NCBI RefSeq assembly: GCF_021130785.1
Contig: NW_025776832.1
Location: forward strand, 1-64,000
Origin: Homalodisca vitripennis
Lineage: Eukaryota; Arthropoda; Insecta; Hemiptera; Cicadellidae
Direction: 5' to 3'
Length of the DNA: 64,000 nucleotides
Positions within the stretch are counted from its first letter, which is position 1. Every line of letters begins with the position of its first letter. A program made the translations under genes and the position numbers. A model generated the notes under the pieces. The model was not told where the DNA came from and did no database searches. It worked only from the letters and a program-made list of their open reading frames with translations. Of this stretch, positions 10,736 to 23,645 are shown piece after piece.

Positions 10736-13700
10736 AGGGTCCACAGCATCCACTTTGGTGCTTTAAATGTGGAGAATAAAAGACAAAGTAAAAAAATCAA
10801 TCAAATTAGGTCCTATGTGATTTTTTTCCTTCACAACTAATCTGAAATTTAAATAGAAAAACAAAATAAAAAACACAATTCGTAAGTTATCTAAAATAAT
10901 TTAAATCGCAATAAGCAGCAAAGCCACAGATACATTAATTTATTAATATTGATTCTCTTTTTTCAGTCGAGTACCTTGTGATATACAACATTGATATGAT
11001 GATACAACATCTTGTTATTAGGTGCAAGAATGAATAAAGCAGATGGTTTGCCGACACGTGAACATGCCACATATAGTTTTCCATGAGAAAAACATGGATT
11101 TTTTAAATTTAGTCCACAAACGCTCAAAGATTGGCTTTGTGATTTATTGATCGTCATGGCAAATGCAAGACGAATCGGAAACTGAATTCGTTTAAATTCG
11201 AAAGGCATATCGGTAGGAATCATCGAAATCCTTGGAATAAGAACTTCCTCACCTTTAAATTTCCCTTTAAGAATCGTCGCGTAAATCACATTTATCATCA
11301 ATTTTTTTACAACCAAACGCGTTCCATTGCATAATTTTGGTTGATTTAGATTGCGAAGCATTATGACTATTGCACCAACCTTCAAAAGTAAATTATGGGG
11401 TGGTAAGCTGGGCACATCCAAAGAGTTTAAAAATTCAGTTGGATAGTTAGTGGCCTCATCTTCATTTGTTACGCAATCAATAGATTTGAATGTTTGCAGA
11501 GTACCATCAATTTAACTCTGAATTAAAAAGTTCAAGTCATCCACATCCTTGTTCTTAGCTGCCAAGATTGCTCGCTCACTCAACCAATTGTTATTTTTGT
11601 GATTAGTATTGATATTTGGGAATATTTGCTGATTAGTTCATTTTTTGTTGAGATAAAGGTGCAAAAATTGGATGGAAATGAAATCAATCCAATTTCTTGG
11701 TGTACAGGAAACACAACCATTACCAACAGTCAACAACTGATTAGAAAAATTGTGAGCAGATTGATCGTTTAATAATTCAACTCTCATGTTTGCAGTCAAC
11801 TGTAGTTTTTTACATAACGCCACAAATTAGATGAATTTAGGCAAGCGTTTGTTTCATCAGCAGCAGTCAATCTAGGAATAACTGGCAGTGTTTTACGGAA
11901 ATCACCAGACAGCAAAATTAATGCACCTCGAAAACATCTTGTGTCATTGCGCAGATCTTTCAATGTTCTATCAAGTGGCTCCAATGCACGTTTATGGGCC
12001 ATTGTCCATTCGTCCCAGATAATTATTTTTGACGCTACTAAAACTTTGGCCATTGCTGAGTTCTTTGATATGTTGCACGTTGGTTGCTCAATGGTTTGAA
12101 GATTCAAAGGCAGTTTCAGCGCTGAATGAGCCGTACGACATCCTTCCAATAATGTGGCTGCTATCCCAGAAGAAGCAACTGCTACTGCAATATCAGATCT
12201 TGCACGAATAGTAGCCAAAATCAATGACATTAGGAATGTCTTTCCAGTTCCACCGGGGGTATCTAAGAATAATAACCCACCATTTCCATCGCTAATTGCC
12301 TTTATTAATGTATTATAAACTTCCTTTTGTTTGGGGTTCAACAGGGGTACATTTGTTTGAATTAATTGTTCTAATTCACGTGAATCATATTCAAGTTCAC
12401 GTTTTAACTCCCGATTAAATGCGTCATTCATTCCGCGATTTGGTGCTGGCATTCCCAATTTAACTAACATACTGCCACACATGAGGTAACACATGTCCTC
12501 AATCAAGACTAAAGCTTGGTTATAAATCTCTTCGTTAGCTTCGAGATTGGGATTTCTCATACTAACACGAAGCCTATGTAAAATGTCTTCTGCGATGTTA
12601 TCCTTTTATTTGTTCCATAGGTCACGTGGATTTGATGGAAAACATGTGGAAATAATGATAGCAAATAATGTCCGTATCTGACTTGCATTTGCAGATATAA
12701 CCGCTTCAGCAATTTTCATGTCCCAATGATTATCATTCTCTAGTAAATTTAGCTCTTGGCATGCAGCACGAAATATTGGGCACACTATACCATTCACTGT
12801 TCGTAGTGATTCGTATGATGTTGGTCCTCGGACATTTACCAACAACAATCGCAAAAAGAAGCATTCATCGTTCTTCGGATTAACTGTGTAAATAGGACCC
12901 AGAGCATCTGTAGAACGTACACCTGGATGACCAGTAACCACATCGCCTTGCTTCCGACGTTTACATTTTTTTGATGAAGAGTTCAAAGTATAATATCGTG
13001 GCATCTCAGAGTATAGCAAAGTTTGTGCGAACAGATCGCTCTGACAAATCTCAAAAAAACTGGTCAATGTGTTCGCTGGAGGTAAAACAGCACGTTGGAC
13101 CACATTTGATTCGGTGAAATACACTCGTTGACCATTCTCAAGATGAACCGACAAATGTAAAACAGTAGGATGGCGTTCATGAATAGGAAATGAGAATATA
13201 CGCCAAATTGCCTCATTGCAGTTTACATATCGACCAACTTGATAACGCATGATTTAATCGTAGGTGTTGGAGGCTTGGATTCCAAAAACTGCCATATCAC
13301 TTCCTTTAGTAACATATTTGCAGACATATTTCATTTATTTTACTGAATTGCAATACTCAATGTTGCAATATGTCTTAAACGTTTTGGAAAGTATTGGTGA
13401 ATATGGAACAATCCAACTTGTCGACCACAAAATCATTACCTTTCACTTTTATTGTGATAGTTCGACCATTTTCATCGATTGACCGACGCCGATATAGAGG
13501 ATAGCCATCATTGCCTGTAATAGTCTCTGCCGTTAATTTTCGTGGATACCGTTTTGAACAGGCACTGTTGACCATACACGGTGATTGAGGGTTGATAAAG
13601 CCACATGGACCATGAATCATATTCTTGATTACAACATAATGTAGGTCTGGATCTGTTTCAGGATCAGGGATCTCAGCACATATGATATCATCAACTTGGT

Positions 13701-14302
13701 CTGGTTGAATTTTTTCTACCAACCAAATCAGAATGTGTGCATGGGGCAAGCCACGTTTTTGCCATTCAATTGAATACATCCAGCATCGAGTATTCCCGAA
13801 GACACGTTGCTTTACAATAAAGTTCATCAGAGTCATGATCTTTTGTCTAAAGACACGTGCTGTGATGTCGTACCGATCACTTGATGTTTGACCAGGAAGT
13901 AAAATTTCAACTATTTCTATCCATTTTGGATTACATGTAAAGAGGGATCTGGTCTACCGTAATGACGAACATATGTCATCGCATCTTGCGCATATTAATA
14001 CATACCCGTATGACGTGGACTACCTGTGTATGTCGCTGGCAGAATAGTCAATCGACCAATATTTGATGTATCTCCATCAGTGCTAATTGCATCGCCCAAA
14101 TGGATATACTCTTCTGATCTCAGTTTGGCTTGATTCAACCGAATGAAATTAAGACGCTCTGTTTCGATTTTTACATACATATCAACGCAATACTGCTGAA
14201 ACAGCCTACGAAAACGCAACAAATAGTTATCTGCATTTTGACGAATCATCAAACGGTATGCATAAAAATTCATTGCAGAAATCTTCTTGTTCGTCTCTTC
14301 AC

Positions 14303-14568
14303 CTGAAAAAAAGAGGGCAAATTAGTGAACATATCCATATTCTATATGCAATTTACAGTATCTTTGAGAACATTTAATTAAGTTAAGGTTAAAATATATT
14401 TATTACATTATTCATTATTGATACATCAATTATTATTTGCTCAATATTTTCCAAAGAAATAGCCACTAATCCCTTAGTTGACATTCAATTTTTTTTTTTT
14501 TTTTTTTTTTTTTTCATTTTAACTAAAACTTTACAAAGCTACATTTATACAAAAAAAATATTATTTAC
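14303..14568 (-). other. inferred intron in Helitron RepHel
   Basis: On the minus strand the exon ends INPLNG at AATG, followed by a GTAAAT donor (14568), and the acceptor TTTTTTTCAG ends at 14303. Joining restores the frame as NG-EETNKKISAMNFYAYR, which matches the continuous domain expected in this family. A 26-base T run (A run on the coding strand) lies inside at 14489-14514. Confidence 0.75.
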
Positions 14569-15067
14569 CATTTAATGGATTTATCATCTTGATATTGAAA
14601 TGATATCCATCATATCCTTGCCAAAACATCAGTGGATATTGAAGTGCATCATACGATCGGTGTGTTTCATATATTGTTTGCAGATGCCCTGTATCGCGAC
14701 GTGTAAGAGCAATATCGCGTGTTTCCATGTTTTCACCTACAACCAAGATGGCAACTGTATCTATCGTTGGAGCATTGAATCTGCGTTCATGTGTTCCAGC
14801 TGGTCGTTTGTCTGCTCTTATCACAACTTTGTAATCATCACTTGGCATGCGCTCCAATGCAGTCTTAAAGAGCCTGATCAAAGCATGATGTTCATCAAGA
14901 GAACACTGAAGATCTGAAAGAATTGTTCTTTTCATTGCTGTGTTGATCTCATGTCGGCGATCAAGTTGCTCCTGAATATTACCCATAAAGTATATTTGTA
15001 GGAATTTATACTGTCCATCCACAACTGGTAGCAATGATCCAATTCGATGGTGAATTTGACCTTGAAT

Positions 15068-15195
15068 CTGTAAAGATAGCAAAGTTTATGTAATTGAGAC
15101 ATCAATTTTATTAAGGCACCTAATAATAATAAAAACATAAAATCATTTTCAAGAATACATGAAATAAAGTAAATATTTATTTTATCATTAATTAC
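15068..15195 (-). other. inferred intron in Helitron RepHel
   Basis: On the minus strand the exon ends GFNPTFK at AAG (15196), followed by GTAATT, and the acceptor CTTTACAG ends at 15068. Joining gives NPTFK-IQGQIHHRIGSLLP in one frame, the expected continuous Helitron domain. The intron is 128 bases. Confidence 0.75.
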
Positions 15196-16459
15196 CTTGA
15201 ATGTCGGATTAAATCCATGTTCTTGAATTATTTTGCCCCAAATTATGTCATTTGAAAACAACTATTTTATTTTTGAGTATTAGCAAGAAAATGTCGTGAT
15301 TCTTGCGTTTCTCCAGAAAGCAATGATTGCAATGGATCAAGAGGGGGAGTCAGTATTGGCAATTTTACTTTGCCATTAAGACAACACAATCCAAGCGACT
15401 CTCCAACAAACTTCAATGCACTACAATGCCCACAAACAACATCCATTGGACCAATAACTACAGATACATGCGAATGTAATCATAAGTGCAATCATAACTA
15501 AATTGCTCTATTCAAACCAACAGCTGATGTATTCCTTCTTGCGTGTCAAACTTGATCTAGTTGTTGATCAGTACGATTAGCTCGCCGATTTTGCATAGCC
15601 AAGCGAGCTGTTTCATGGGCTTCCTCTCTTTGCTCTTGAGATTGAGAAGCACGAAGTCGGGCCATACCAACACGACGCTCTTGTCGTCCGATTTCACGTT
15701 CTTCTTCAGTAGAATTGTTCACAACGTTACGAAGCCTTCTTGCATTGCGGCTTTGTTGAGACAGATTTGATCTTCTGGGTCGTGACATCTTTATAATAAT
15801 CCTCTCAATGTTCACAAACACTCACAAATCGTTTAATTTCGTGCGAAACAAAGTTATCCGAACCGAAAGCAATCGAAGTAATAAGTTGTTTGTCATTTTT
15901 TTAAACCAACTGATTATTGCAAAGGTAAAAAAAATCACTTCATGATTGACTGATTATTAAGTAAAACTGAAAGGACAATCTATATGTCAGTAGCCATGAT
16001 TTCATTTTTTTTGACTGAGTAACCCAGAAAATGAAACAGGCAGCTGCCAAAGTGTCAATCAAATTTACAGTTGTTTGTTTACATTTTGGAATTCAGGCAA
16101 TTGTTTTTTTCAAGATACAGTTTTTTTACTCTATGTTTTCAAACTATAGGTGTAAAGAAATTTAAAAATAGTAATTAAATGATATAAACATATATTTCTT
16201 TTCTCGCATTATATATGTTTACAAAGAACAGCTGATTAAATTTGAACAGGCTCTTTCACTTAATAACATATGTTTGCTGCAATGCATTTCTTACGGGTAT
16301 TTTTGTAACATTTAGAGACCAGTGGGGCGGAATCCTGAATCGGGAACGGGATAAAAAGTATCCTATGTCCTTCTCCCAGTTCTTAGCTACCTCCCTACCA
16401 ATTTTCAGCCAAATCGGTTCAGCCGTTCTTGAGTTAGAAATAGTGTAACTAACACGACT

Positions 16460-16477
16460 TTCTTTTATATAAATAGA
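16460..16477 (-). other. Helitron 5' terminus
   Basis: The minus strand starts TCTATTTATATAAAAG after an A at 16478. The next 100 bases include an ACGGCTGAACCGATTTGGC word, a common 5'-end motif of animal Helitrons. This defines the right end of the element. Confidence 0.88.
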
Positions 16478-16479
16478 TT

Positions 16480-19325
16480 GCAGTTTTTTATAAGTAACGT
16501 ATTATAAGATGAGTTTCAGCCAATATAAAAGAAATAAATTTCAATAGTTCGGAATATGAACCTAATATTTGTAAAACTAGGTAAAGCGTATATAAAAAAA
16601 ATAAATAAAACAATTAACTGTTTCATGGTTAATTCTATCAAGTAACAAATGCTGGAGGTTATCATTGCACAGGGATAAAAGTGAAATATAAAACAGTATT
16701 CTAATCAACTCAACATTTTGGCAATGTAGTAATAAATCAATATGTATTGAGGTGATCTACATTTATTCTAAAACTAGGTTAGTGTTACGCGTGGCTGATT
16801 ATAGGTCAAATATTCACCGGCGTGTAAATAACTGTAACCAATAATTTACCGAGTTATTTGATTCTGCAATTACTGTGTCTTTCAGGAATATTTTAATTCT
16901 AAGCAGTTGTAATTAAGTTTCATTTGTGGGACAATTTCCTTGTGCAGTCGGAGCTGATATTGTAACCTTTTACAATTTCTTATTAAAAGAACTGAAATGA
17001 CATTACTGAAAGAAAGGTTTATTGCAGTTAAGAATAAAAATTGAATTATTTCTAATTTTTAAAATGTTTTAGCCCATATTTCCTCAGCAAAGTTAATACA
17101 GAATACTTTTATAAGTGTTTCTAGGAAAATTCATTATTACTAAATCATTTTACCTGTAAAAATTTGCCTATTGATAATTCAAGGCAGTTGTGATGTAAAA
17201 TTCACATATTTGGTGGTTTGACTTTTTGGTTAGATATTAGCGAAGCGTAACTCTCTGGGGACTAGCAAAATTGTCAGCCTATTAATGAGCTTTGGATGAG
17301 CGGTAGCAAAGCCAAACTATCCGCAGGATATCTCAAATGGACTAATCTAATACAAAAGAATTGAATATTTTGCTATCACTGAAAGATCTGACAATATTTC
17401 TGTTCCTTCAGACTGTTTTTTTCCATACGATGTTTGGAAAATGAATTTAAGCTATATAATTAACCTTTTGAATGGATCTTAATCTTATCTGTTAAGCGGC
17501 GCTATACGCTATATTCCTACCACCTATGCTTTAATCATAAATAAGTGACCACGATATCTTTCTTTATATTAATAAAACAAACAAATTAATTCATCCCTCA
17601 ACCATAATAAACGTTTATTATTAAATATGCACTGGAACTGAAAGAGCTTGTAACATAGGTGGTACAAAAAGTTATATACCATTAAGTTTTTCAAAGCAGT
17701 GATTGGTGTTATAAATGGAGGAAAATTTGGGTTCAGTAAGTCATTGAAAGGTCAACATCAGTTTTGTTCAAGTTACCTTCAGGAAAGCTGCATTACACTT
17801 CACTGTTCGGTACTAACAAACACTTTTGCTATTCATTATTTTAATTGTAATTTTATATGAAAAGCGCATTCTTTCGATCTAAAATAAGGTAAAAATACAT
17901 ATCTAATTCATATTTAATGATCTAATAATACATCGAAATATCCTTTATTCAGTATGATAATTTTGCTTAATATTTCCGATTACGATGATAATATCTAGGA
18001 TAAAACTTTACATGAGAATTGAAAGAGTTAGTAACTAATTTTGATGATTGCGTTTGACCTGTTTAAATTTCCAAGCATTTTTCAATTAGTTCAATTAGTC
18101 TAATAAAGTATGTATAAACCATTTTAAAGATATTCAGAAATTAGCAGTATCCTTGTAGCCGTTGCATTGTATTGGATCCTGAGACCCAAATCCTGATCTG
18201 GTCATAATTTTTTAGGGTTACTATTGTGTTTCGATTTACAAATCTAATAATTGAGGGTAATAATAGGTAAAACTAATTATTTTTCCTTGGCGCGGTTTAG
18301 TTATAAATAGAATTTCTTCCCAATATAAGTAATACTTACTAATAAAGAAAAGTAATCACCGAAAAGAAAGCACATATATGTCTTCTTTAAGCAAACGAAT
18401 AAATTATGATCTGAAATAAATACGAATATAAATTATTCTGTTATAATTTCTTACAGCTGGATGTTTTTAACTTCTTATCTCAATTTTTTTTCTTTTTATT
18501 TGTACAAATTCTTTGGAAAAAATCCTCCTACTTAAATATTCTCTACATGTAATTCTATGGCTTATTTGGACTTATATTTAGTAATATAGTTTACGTTTAT
18601 GTATTATGAACTTTTTATGAAAGAACCAATATGAGGGAAGTAGTTAATTGATATCAAGATTTAAAAAATATAAATTTTATGGATTTAACCTTTCATGCAC
18701 TTTTTATGGTTTTACCTTAATTTGGGAGAAACCTATTTAGCGCCCTATCTTACAGAGAAAGCATTTGTACTCTTTATTTCCTGCACCAGCGCTACGAAAC
18801 AGCGCTTTATCTAATACGAGATTACAGTTTAATATGCACGTGATGAAGCTACCATCTTTTGTTTTCTCCGACCATTAACACAGCATGATATCGGGCTGGG
18901 TTAAGTCAACGCCAAAGTAAATTTAGAAATTACAAAGATATATTTCATTACTATCTCAATTTTAAAATTAGGTGAATGTATTAATTACTACATTTGACTC
19001 AACTTAGTTCGTTACTGATATAAAAATGTTCTAATATTTAAACATCCTAACTCTATTTCTATTATATAAAGAATTCTTTCTAGTACAGTAATACTAAATT
19101 AGATATTGATATTTAAATACTCGTTTGGGTAGAATTGACAAGCAAGTACGAACATATTTTTACAATTTTAATTTAATAATTGTATGAATTTTTAACTTGC
19201 AAATTATGTTACATAATCACATACAAACTGCTGGATCGATTTTACTGAAATTTCATATTGACATCTTAGGGTTCATTGGTAACATATAGGCCTGTTTGCT
19301 TTTTTTTTTCAAAAATTCTTCCTAG
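16480..19325. other. A+T-rich non-coding stretch
   Basis: No gene, RNA or strong repeat seen. No continuation of the gypsy-like pol could be read directly after the Helitron. Confidence 0.4.
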
Positions 19326-19392
19326 CTGTGCCCAAATGGTCTCTAAAGCTGCATTACAGGAAACACAAGTTATTAATTGAAAGATTCTTTTA
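19326..19392 (-). repeat. fragment resembling the Helitron 5' region
   Basis: On the minus strand this reads CTTTCAATTAATAACTTGTG...CTGTAATGCA...TTTAGAGACCA.TTGGGC. The plus strand at about 16250-16325, inside the Helitron 5' region, has the same words in order (CTTTCACTTAATAACATATG, CTGCAATGCA, TTTAGAGACCAGTGGGGC) with a 27-base difference between the second and third. The match is imperfect and short. Confidence 0.35.
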
Positions 19393-19992
19393 ATGGCAAT
19401 ACTTTGAGTAAACACTCCTTTATAACAGCACAGTTTAATTAATTCAATCACTACTGTCAATTCGTTTACATTTTTAGTCATCAAAGCTTGATAGTAGGAT
19501 GTCTTCTTATTCCAACCTTTTCTGCAACCGCTTTGGTGCACCCTAAGAAAATATCCTTATATCCAAAATTTATTTAAACACACTTTTAACCGTACATTTT
19601 TAACAAATATTACGTATGAGTGGTTAGTACAGCAACAGAATTATTAATAAAAGCTAAATAGCTATTGGTGGCGAAGGCAACAAAATACAATTTCCTTTGT
19701 TAAATGGTCTTATACTTATATCATAATAATATTAAAATAAAAATCTTACAGTCAGAAACGGTTGTTACTTCCTAGATATCGTCAAGTATATTCCTTGAGT
19801 TAGTTCACCTCAACTAAATTTATTACTCTATGGTAAACGTTAGAGGCAACGCTGCCCGCAGATGTATTTGGTATTGGCTTAATGTGAAGTGACATTTAGC
19901 CCACGAACCTAACCTACATTGTTACTCTTCGATACTCCCTATTGTGAGTTGTTTCTTTACTTCAGGCCGGTAAGTGTTACTTTTAAAAAATT

Positions 19993-19996
<4 letters not shown>

Positions 19997-20063
<67 letters not shown>
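19997..20063. repeat. (GA)n microsatellite
   Basis: An uninterrupted run of about 33 GA dinucleotides. Open frames reading through it (poly-Ser-Leu) are artefacts of the repeat. Confidence 0.97.
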
Positions 20064-20065
<2 letters not shown>

Positions 20066-20279
20066 CTAAAACAATGAAACATCGCAGAGAAAAACTAGAA
20101 AAGTTTTCATACACTGTTTTTTTTTGTTGGTTTGTGTATAACAGTACTTGTATAAAGATTGATTCCCATATAGCTGTACAGAAAATATTCCGTTTGATTG
20201 CAATACTCATCAAGAAGTTGACGAAGCTTGAAAGTATTCATTTCTCGCATAGAAAACATAGACAGACTACAAGTACAAT

Positions 20280-20545
20280 TTGATTCATCTCTTGCTGCTT
20301 GATAAACTGGAGTCCCTCTCCCACGACATTCTAGGTGTACTTCGCTTATATCTTAGTTCATTTTTAAGTCATAGATCCCATGTTATTCAAATTTCAAGCT
20401 ATGTTTGTTTGTTAAATCAAAATTTGCTATGGTGTCCCTCAAGGAACCTTTCTTACTCCATTTCTTTTCCTGGTTTATGTCAATGACAGAATCATTAGTA
20501 AACGGAATAATTGTGTAGTATGCTGATGATATTCCAATGAGTTAA
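20280..20545 (+). pseudogene. non-LTR retrotransposon reverse transcriptase fragment
   Basis: Decayed RT palm segment. One frame gives KLESLSHDILGVL...FLSHRSHVIQIS; a shifted frame then gives YGVPQGTFLTPFLFLVYVND, the conserved GVPQG box, and after another shift YADDIPM with the catalytic Asp pair (about 20519-20539). At least two frameshifts separate the blocks. No endonuclease or ORF1 is visible nearby. Probably a 5'- and 3'-truncated jockey/CR1-type LINE. Confidence 0.7.
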
Positions 20546-20559
20546 ACAAATATGGTTCG

Positions 20560-21765
20560 AATTTTTTTTAATTTATAGGATTTTTTAACTACAACAGGAG
20601 CAACAACTTAAATAATTAACGTAATAAATTATTATTTTACTACCTCAAAAATTTGAAAGAAAAGTTTAAAAATACAATTATATAAATTAGGTATAACAGA
20701 TTTAAGGTTTTGAAGGAGCAAATAGCTTCACATCCGCTATGATTGAAACACAGACGGACCTCTGGATCTAATTGGATTACTTTACTGAGAACCTTTCTTT
20801 ATTACTTTAACAGCCATCGTCTTTTTAATTGTTTCTGAAAGGATATAAAAACCGTTCTTATGATTGATTCATTTTTATTAATATAACATTAGTTGAACTA
20901 TAAGAACATTTTAGACATTTTTAAATAGTTTTAGTTCAGTTATTACAAGAACCTGGAGATAGTTCCCAGTCGATTTATTTTTATACGGATTTCTTTTCTG
21001 CATTCTGATCGACAGTACATTCAGAATATATTACATTGAATGTTGGGGTCACTTCTATCAGTGATTCCATTTCACTAACCATCCTGCGCAATAAACTAGA
21101 CCTATCTCCTCGTTTCAACCATTTACCACACAATTTCGACATTTTTGGTTAGTGGTGTGCCCTTCCCGGACTCCCGATTGTTGTACTGATGTAAGTCCTG
21201 TTACTGCCACAAACAGTCTACGTTCTACTGGCAGGTGAAAAAACAGCCAGAATTATACCCCAGAAGGAAACAAATTATTACTAAATTCGTAAAATTTTAA
21301 TGTTTAGTCTATTTACGAAACTTTAATTCATACATTTATGATGTCCTTAACCTTTAATACTCAATGTAATAAAATAAGTGCAAGTTTAATATTTTATTTC
21401 GCAAATTTATTTTTTTTAGTCTACAATATAAATGTTTTGGTATAAGCTTGTATACCTTTTTCAAACACACTGCAACTGATTATTATATTTAACTATAATA
21501 TTTTGCTGTTTACGTCGTAAACGTTTAATTTCCTGAGCTACTAAATACTAATAATAGTATACCGTCAAAATAACTGGCTCACTAATTGTATATGTCCGTC
21601 TATGAGTGTGATGTTATACATGTAAAAGAAACAGCGGTGTAGAAAATATAGAAACCCCATTATTTATTTATGTAAATTTTTATACTTGAACTTCTTGGGT
21701 ATCATTTAAGCAATTTAAATCAGACATATTTTAATGCAAAAATAAGCTATTTTTGTTGGCTTATG
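20560..21765. other. stretch without clear gene
   Basis: Possibly the decayed remainder of the LINE fragment on its left: 21000-21240 has higher G+C than its surroundings, but I could not read a reliable motif. Otherwise nothing recognisable. Confidence 0.3.
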
Positions 21766-21766
21766 T

Positions 21767-21900
21767 ATCTTATATATTATATTATTATTATATTATATAT
21801 ATATATATATATTACTATAATATATGTTGTAATATATAATAATAATATTATATAAATATAAATAATAATATTATATATATATATATATATTATATTTTAT
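21767..21900. repeat. AT/ATT-rich low-complexity repeat
   Basis: Alternating TA, ATT and AAT runs, including two pure (AT)n tracts, forming many self-complementary segments. Confidence 0.9.
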
Positions 21901-21904
21901 ATTA

Positions 21905-23640
21905 CAAATAATGTTCGCAACTGGAATTAACTGAACAGAAACTATGGACTAACGTATTTGGGATTATGGGGTACAAAGTACAACTCGATCCGATAGTAAA
22001 TGGGTCAAACTGTAATTACGTATTCATCCTTTTCTGGTTCATAAATACTTAATGACTTTGAGAGCTTTTGTCTGTCGTTACTGTAGAGAAGCACAGACAG
22101 TTCTGTTAGACGAGAATGAATATTCGATTCTCAAATCTGTGCGGTCACTGTCAGCAATGTATTGTGACTTTACAGAACAACCGTCACTTAGACATCTGAG
22201 AGTTGTTCAACATGGCCTTGTGATAACCTGTCGTACTTCTGACTCTTACAAGTTTTAATTATTTTAAAAACTCCACCTAACGTAAGTAAAATTTCACATC
22301 AAAACGTTTTTGTGAATTTATTACTAGAAATTAAAAATTAAAATATTATGAGTGTGCTTTTGGATAAAGAATACACTGCATTACATTACCTTCAATAAGA
22401 TAAAGTAATATAAATCTTTCAAATTTTCAAATATGTATTTAAAATTGTTATGTGAGCACTTAGACATAAGAAAATTTATAATTTTAACCTAAATTCATCC
22501 AGTATAATTAAATAATTATTAACTGCAATTTCTACTAGCATGATAAAAATTTTTTTTTTTTAAACGGGCAGTATTTTTTTAGTTTTATAGGCTCCATCTG
22601 TTCCAAAAATTATAAGAACGAAATTAGAACTTGAAAAAATCCATCTTCTTGTTCAGAGTAGTGAATAAACTTTCTTATTATATTTACTATTACTGATTAT
22701 AAGCGTTCTGCGAACCATCTTAACAAAATCCTCAGTGGTTTTTTTATCCTCATGCAACATTTTTTAACATACATCTATATTTTTATACATTTTTTATGTT
22801 ATGCTTCATATATTTAATACTCAAGTATGGTACGTTCCGGAATCTTATAAAGTATGTAAATAAATTGCGTATACAATGAAGAAAATTGAGAGATTTTGTG
22901 ATTTAGTTGGGTGACAAAGTTAAATGTAGGCCTCCAGTGTGTGATCACAAAATACCATAGCATTCATGCTGACAGTTTACGTTTAAAACAGTATAACACA
23001 TAAATATTTGTTTATAAAATTTTAGACGAATAAATTAGTATCCCAGTGCTGACTAAACGTTTCAACAAATCTTCTAATTGTTGAATACGGTTTTAATAAT
23101 CTATGCCCAATTTTTTCAGGATATACATACCAGCAAACGATTTGTAAGAGTATATATTTAATTTTATATTCGAACATATTTTTTTTTTGCGATAGTCCGA
23201 TATAGTCGTATAGACCAACATAACCCTTACATTTTTAGTGAGCCCAGGTTGACGTTTGGGTCGAGTGTTTCCAGGACCAGGTTACGATAGAGTTACTGTT
23301 TTCAAATAGTTAGAGCTTCTATGTATTTCAATTGACATCATGTGCTAGGTAGTGTATAAGTTAAAAATTTCTATATTTATTCAGTGGCTAACATTTGGAT
23401 AATGTACAGACCACACCCTCGTGTTTAGTCTCGCTGATCTGTCTCATCAGATCAAGAGACAGTGTTGGTTCACACCGCTCGTCTGAAATATCGAAGCACT
23501 AGCACTATTAGCAAGACTTATACATAAAACAGCAAGAATGGTTAACTATAGTACAATGTATTCACAACTTCACTTATAAAGCAAATTTAGGGTATTTTCG
23601 AAGTTTTTTCTTATGTCTTGCAAGTAAATGACACATTCAG
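21905..23640. other. A+T-rich non-coding stretch
   Basis: An open frame at 22052-22258 is slightly richer in G+C but shows no recognisable family. Nothing else seen. Confidence 0.35.
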
Positions 23641-23645
23641 AGTTA

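Larger units (their letters stand above)
10963..15788 (-). pseudogene. Helitron Rep-helicase (RepHel), broken, with two inferred introns
   Basis: Read right to left: a basic N-terminal region starting at ATG 15788 (MSRPRRSNLSQQS), a Helitron-specific N-terminal domain (14561-15082), the HUH nickase, then a Pif1-type helicase. The HUH motif is GLPHAHILIWL (about 13749-13717). The twin-tyrosine motif KYVCKYVTKG lies at about 13332-13302. Walker A is TPGGTGKTFL and Walker B is IIWDEWTM in the frame 11796-12560; the C-terminal helicase block [12 protein letters not shown] and [14 protein letters not shown] is in 10963-11421. Breaks: frameshifts near 13418, 15215-15225 and 15490-15530; in-frame stops at 13329-13337, 13254-13258 and 12606-12608 (a clean nonsense codon between LWNK and KDNIAEDILHRL). 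GT-AG introns are inferred at 15068-15195 and 14303-14568. The protein would nick, unwind and transfer one strand; this copy cannot make it. Confidence 0.9.
10703..16477 (-). mobile_element. Helitron, structurally complete, coding-defective
   Basis: A rolling-circle transposon in minus orientation. Its 5' end (16477, right) begins TCTATTTATATAAAAG; its 3' end (10703, left) ends TCAGCTAG, fitting the CTRR rule. A short hairpin with GGCG/CGCC arms lies at 10714-10731, a few bases inside the 3' end, as expected for Helitrons. On the minus strand the base before the 5' TC is A (16478) and the base after CTAG is T (10702), so insertion was between A and T with no target duplication, the hallmark of the class. 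Length is 5,775 bp. It carries one broken Rep-helicase gene. It interrupts the gypsy-like protease frame at 10702. Confidence 0.93.

Noticed and set aside
11796..12560. Cellular Pif1 helicase gene
   Set aside because: It continues from a Helitron Rep domain and lies inside precise Helitron ends.
19983..20213. Leu/Ser-repeat protein on the minus strand
   Set aside because: It is the translation of the (GA)n microsatellite.
20985..21240. C-terminal region of the LINE fragment
   Set aside because: A few residues resemble LINE C-termini but no block could be read with confidence in one frame.
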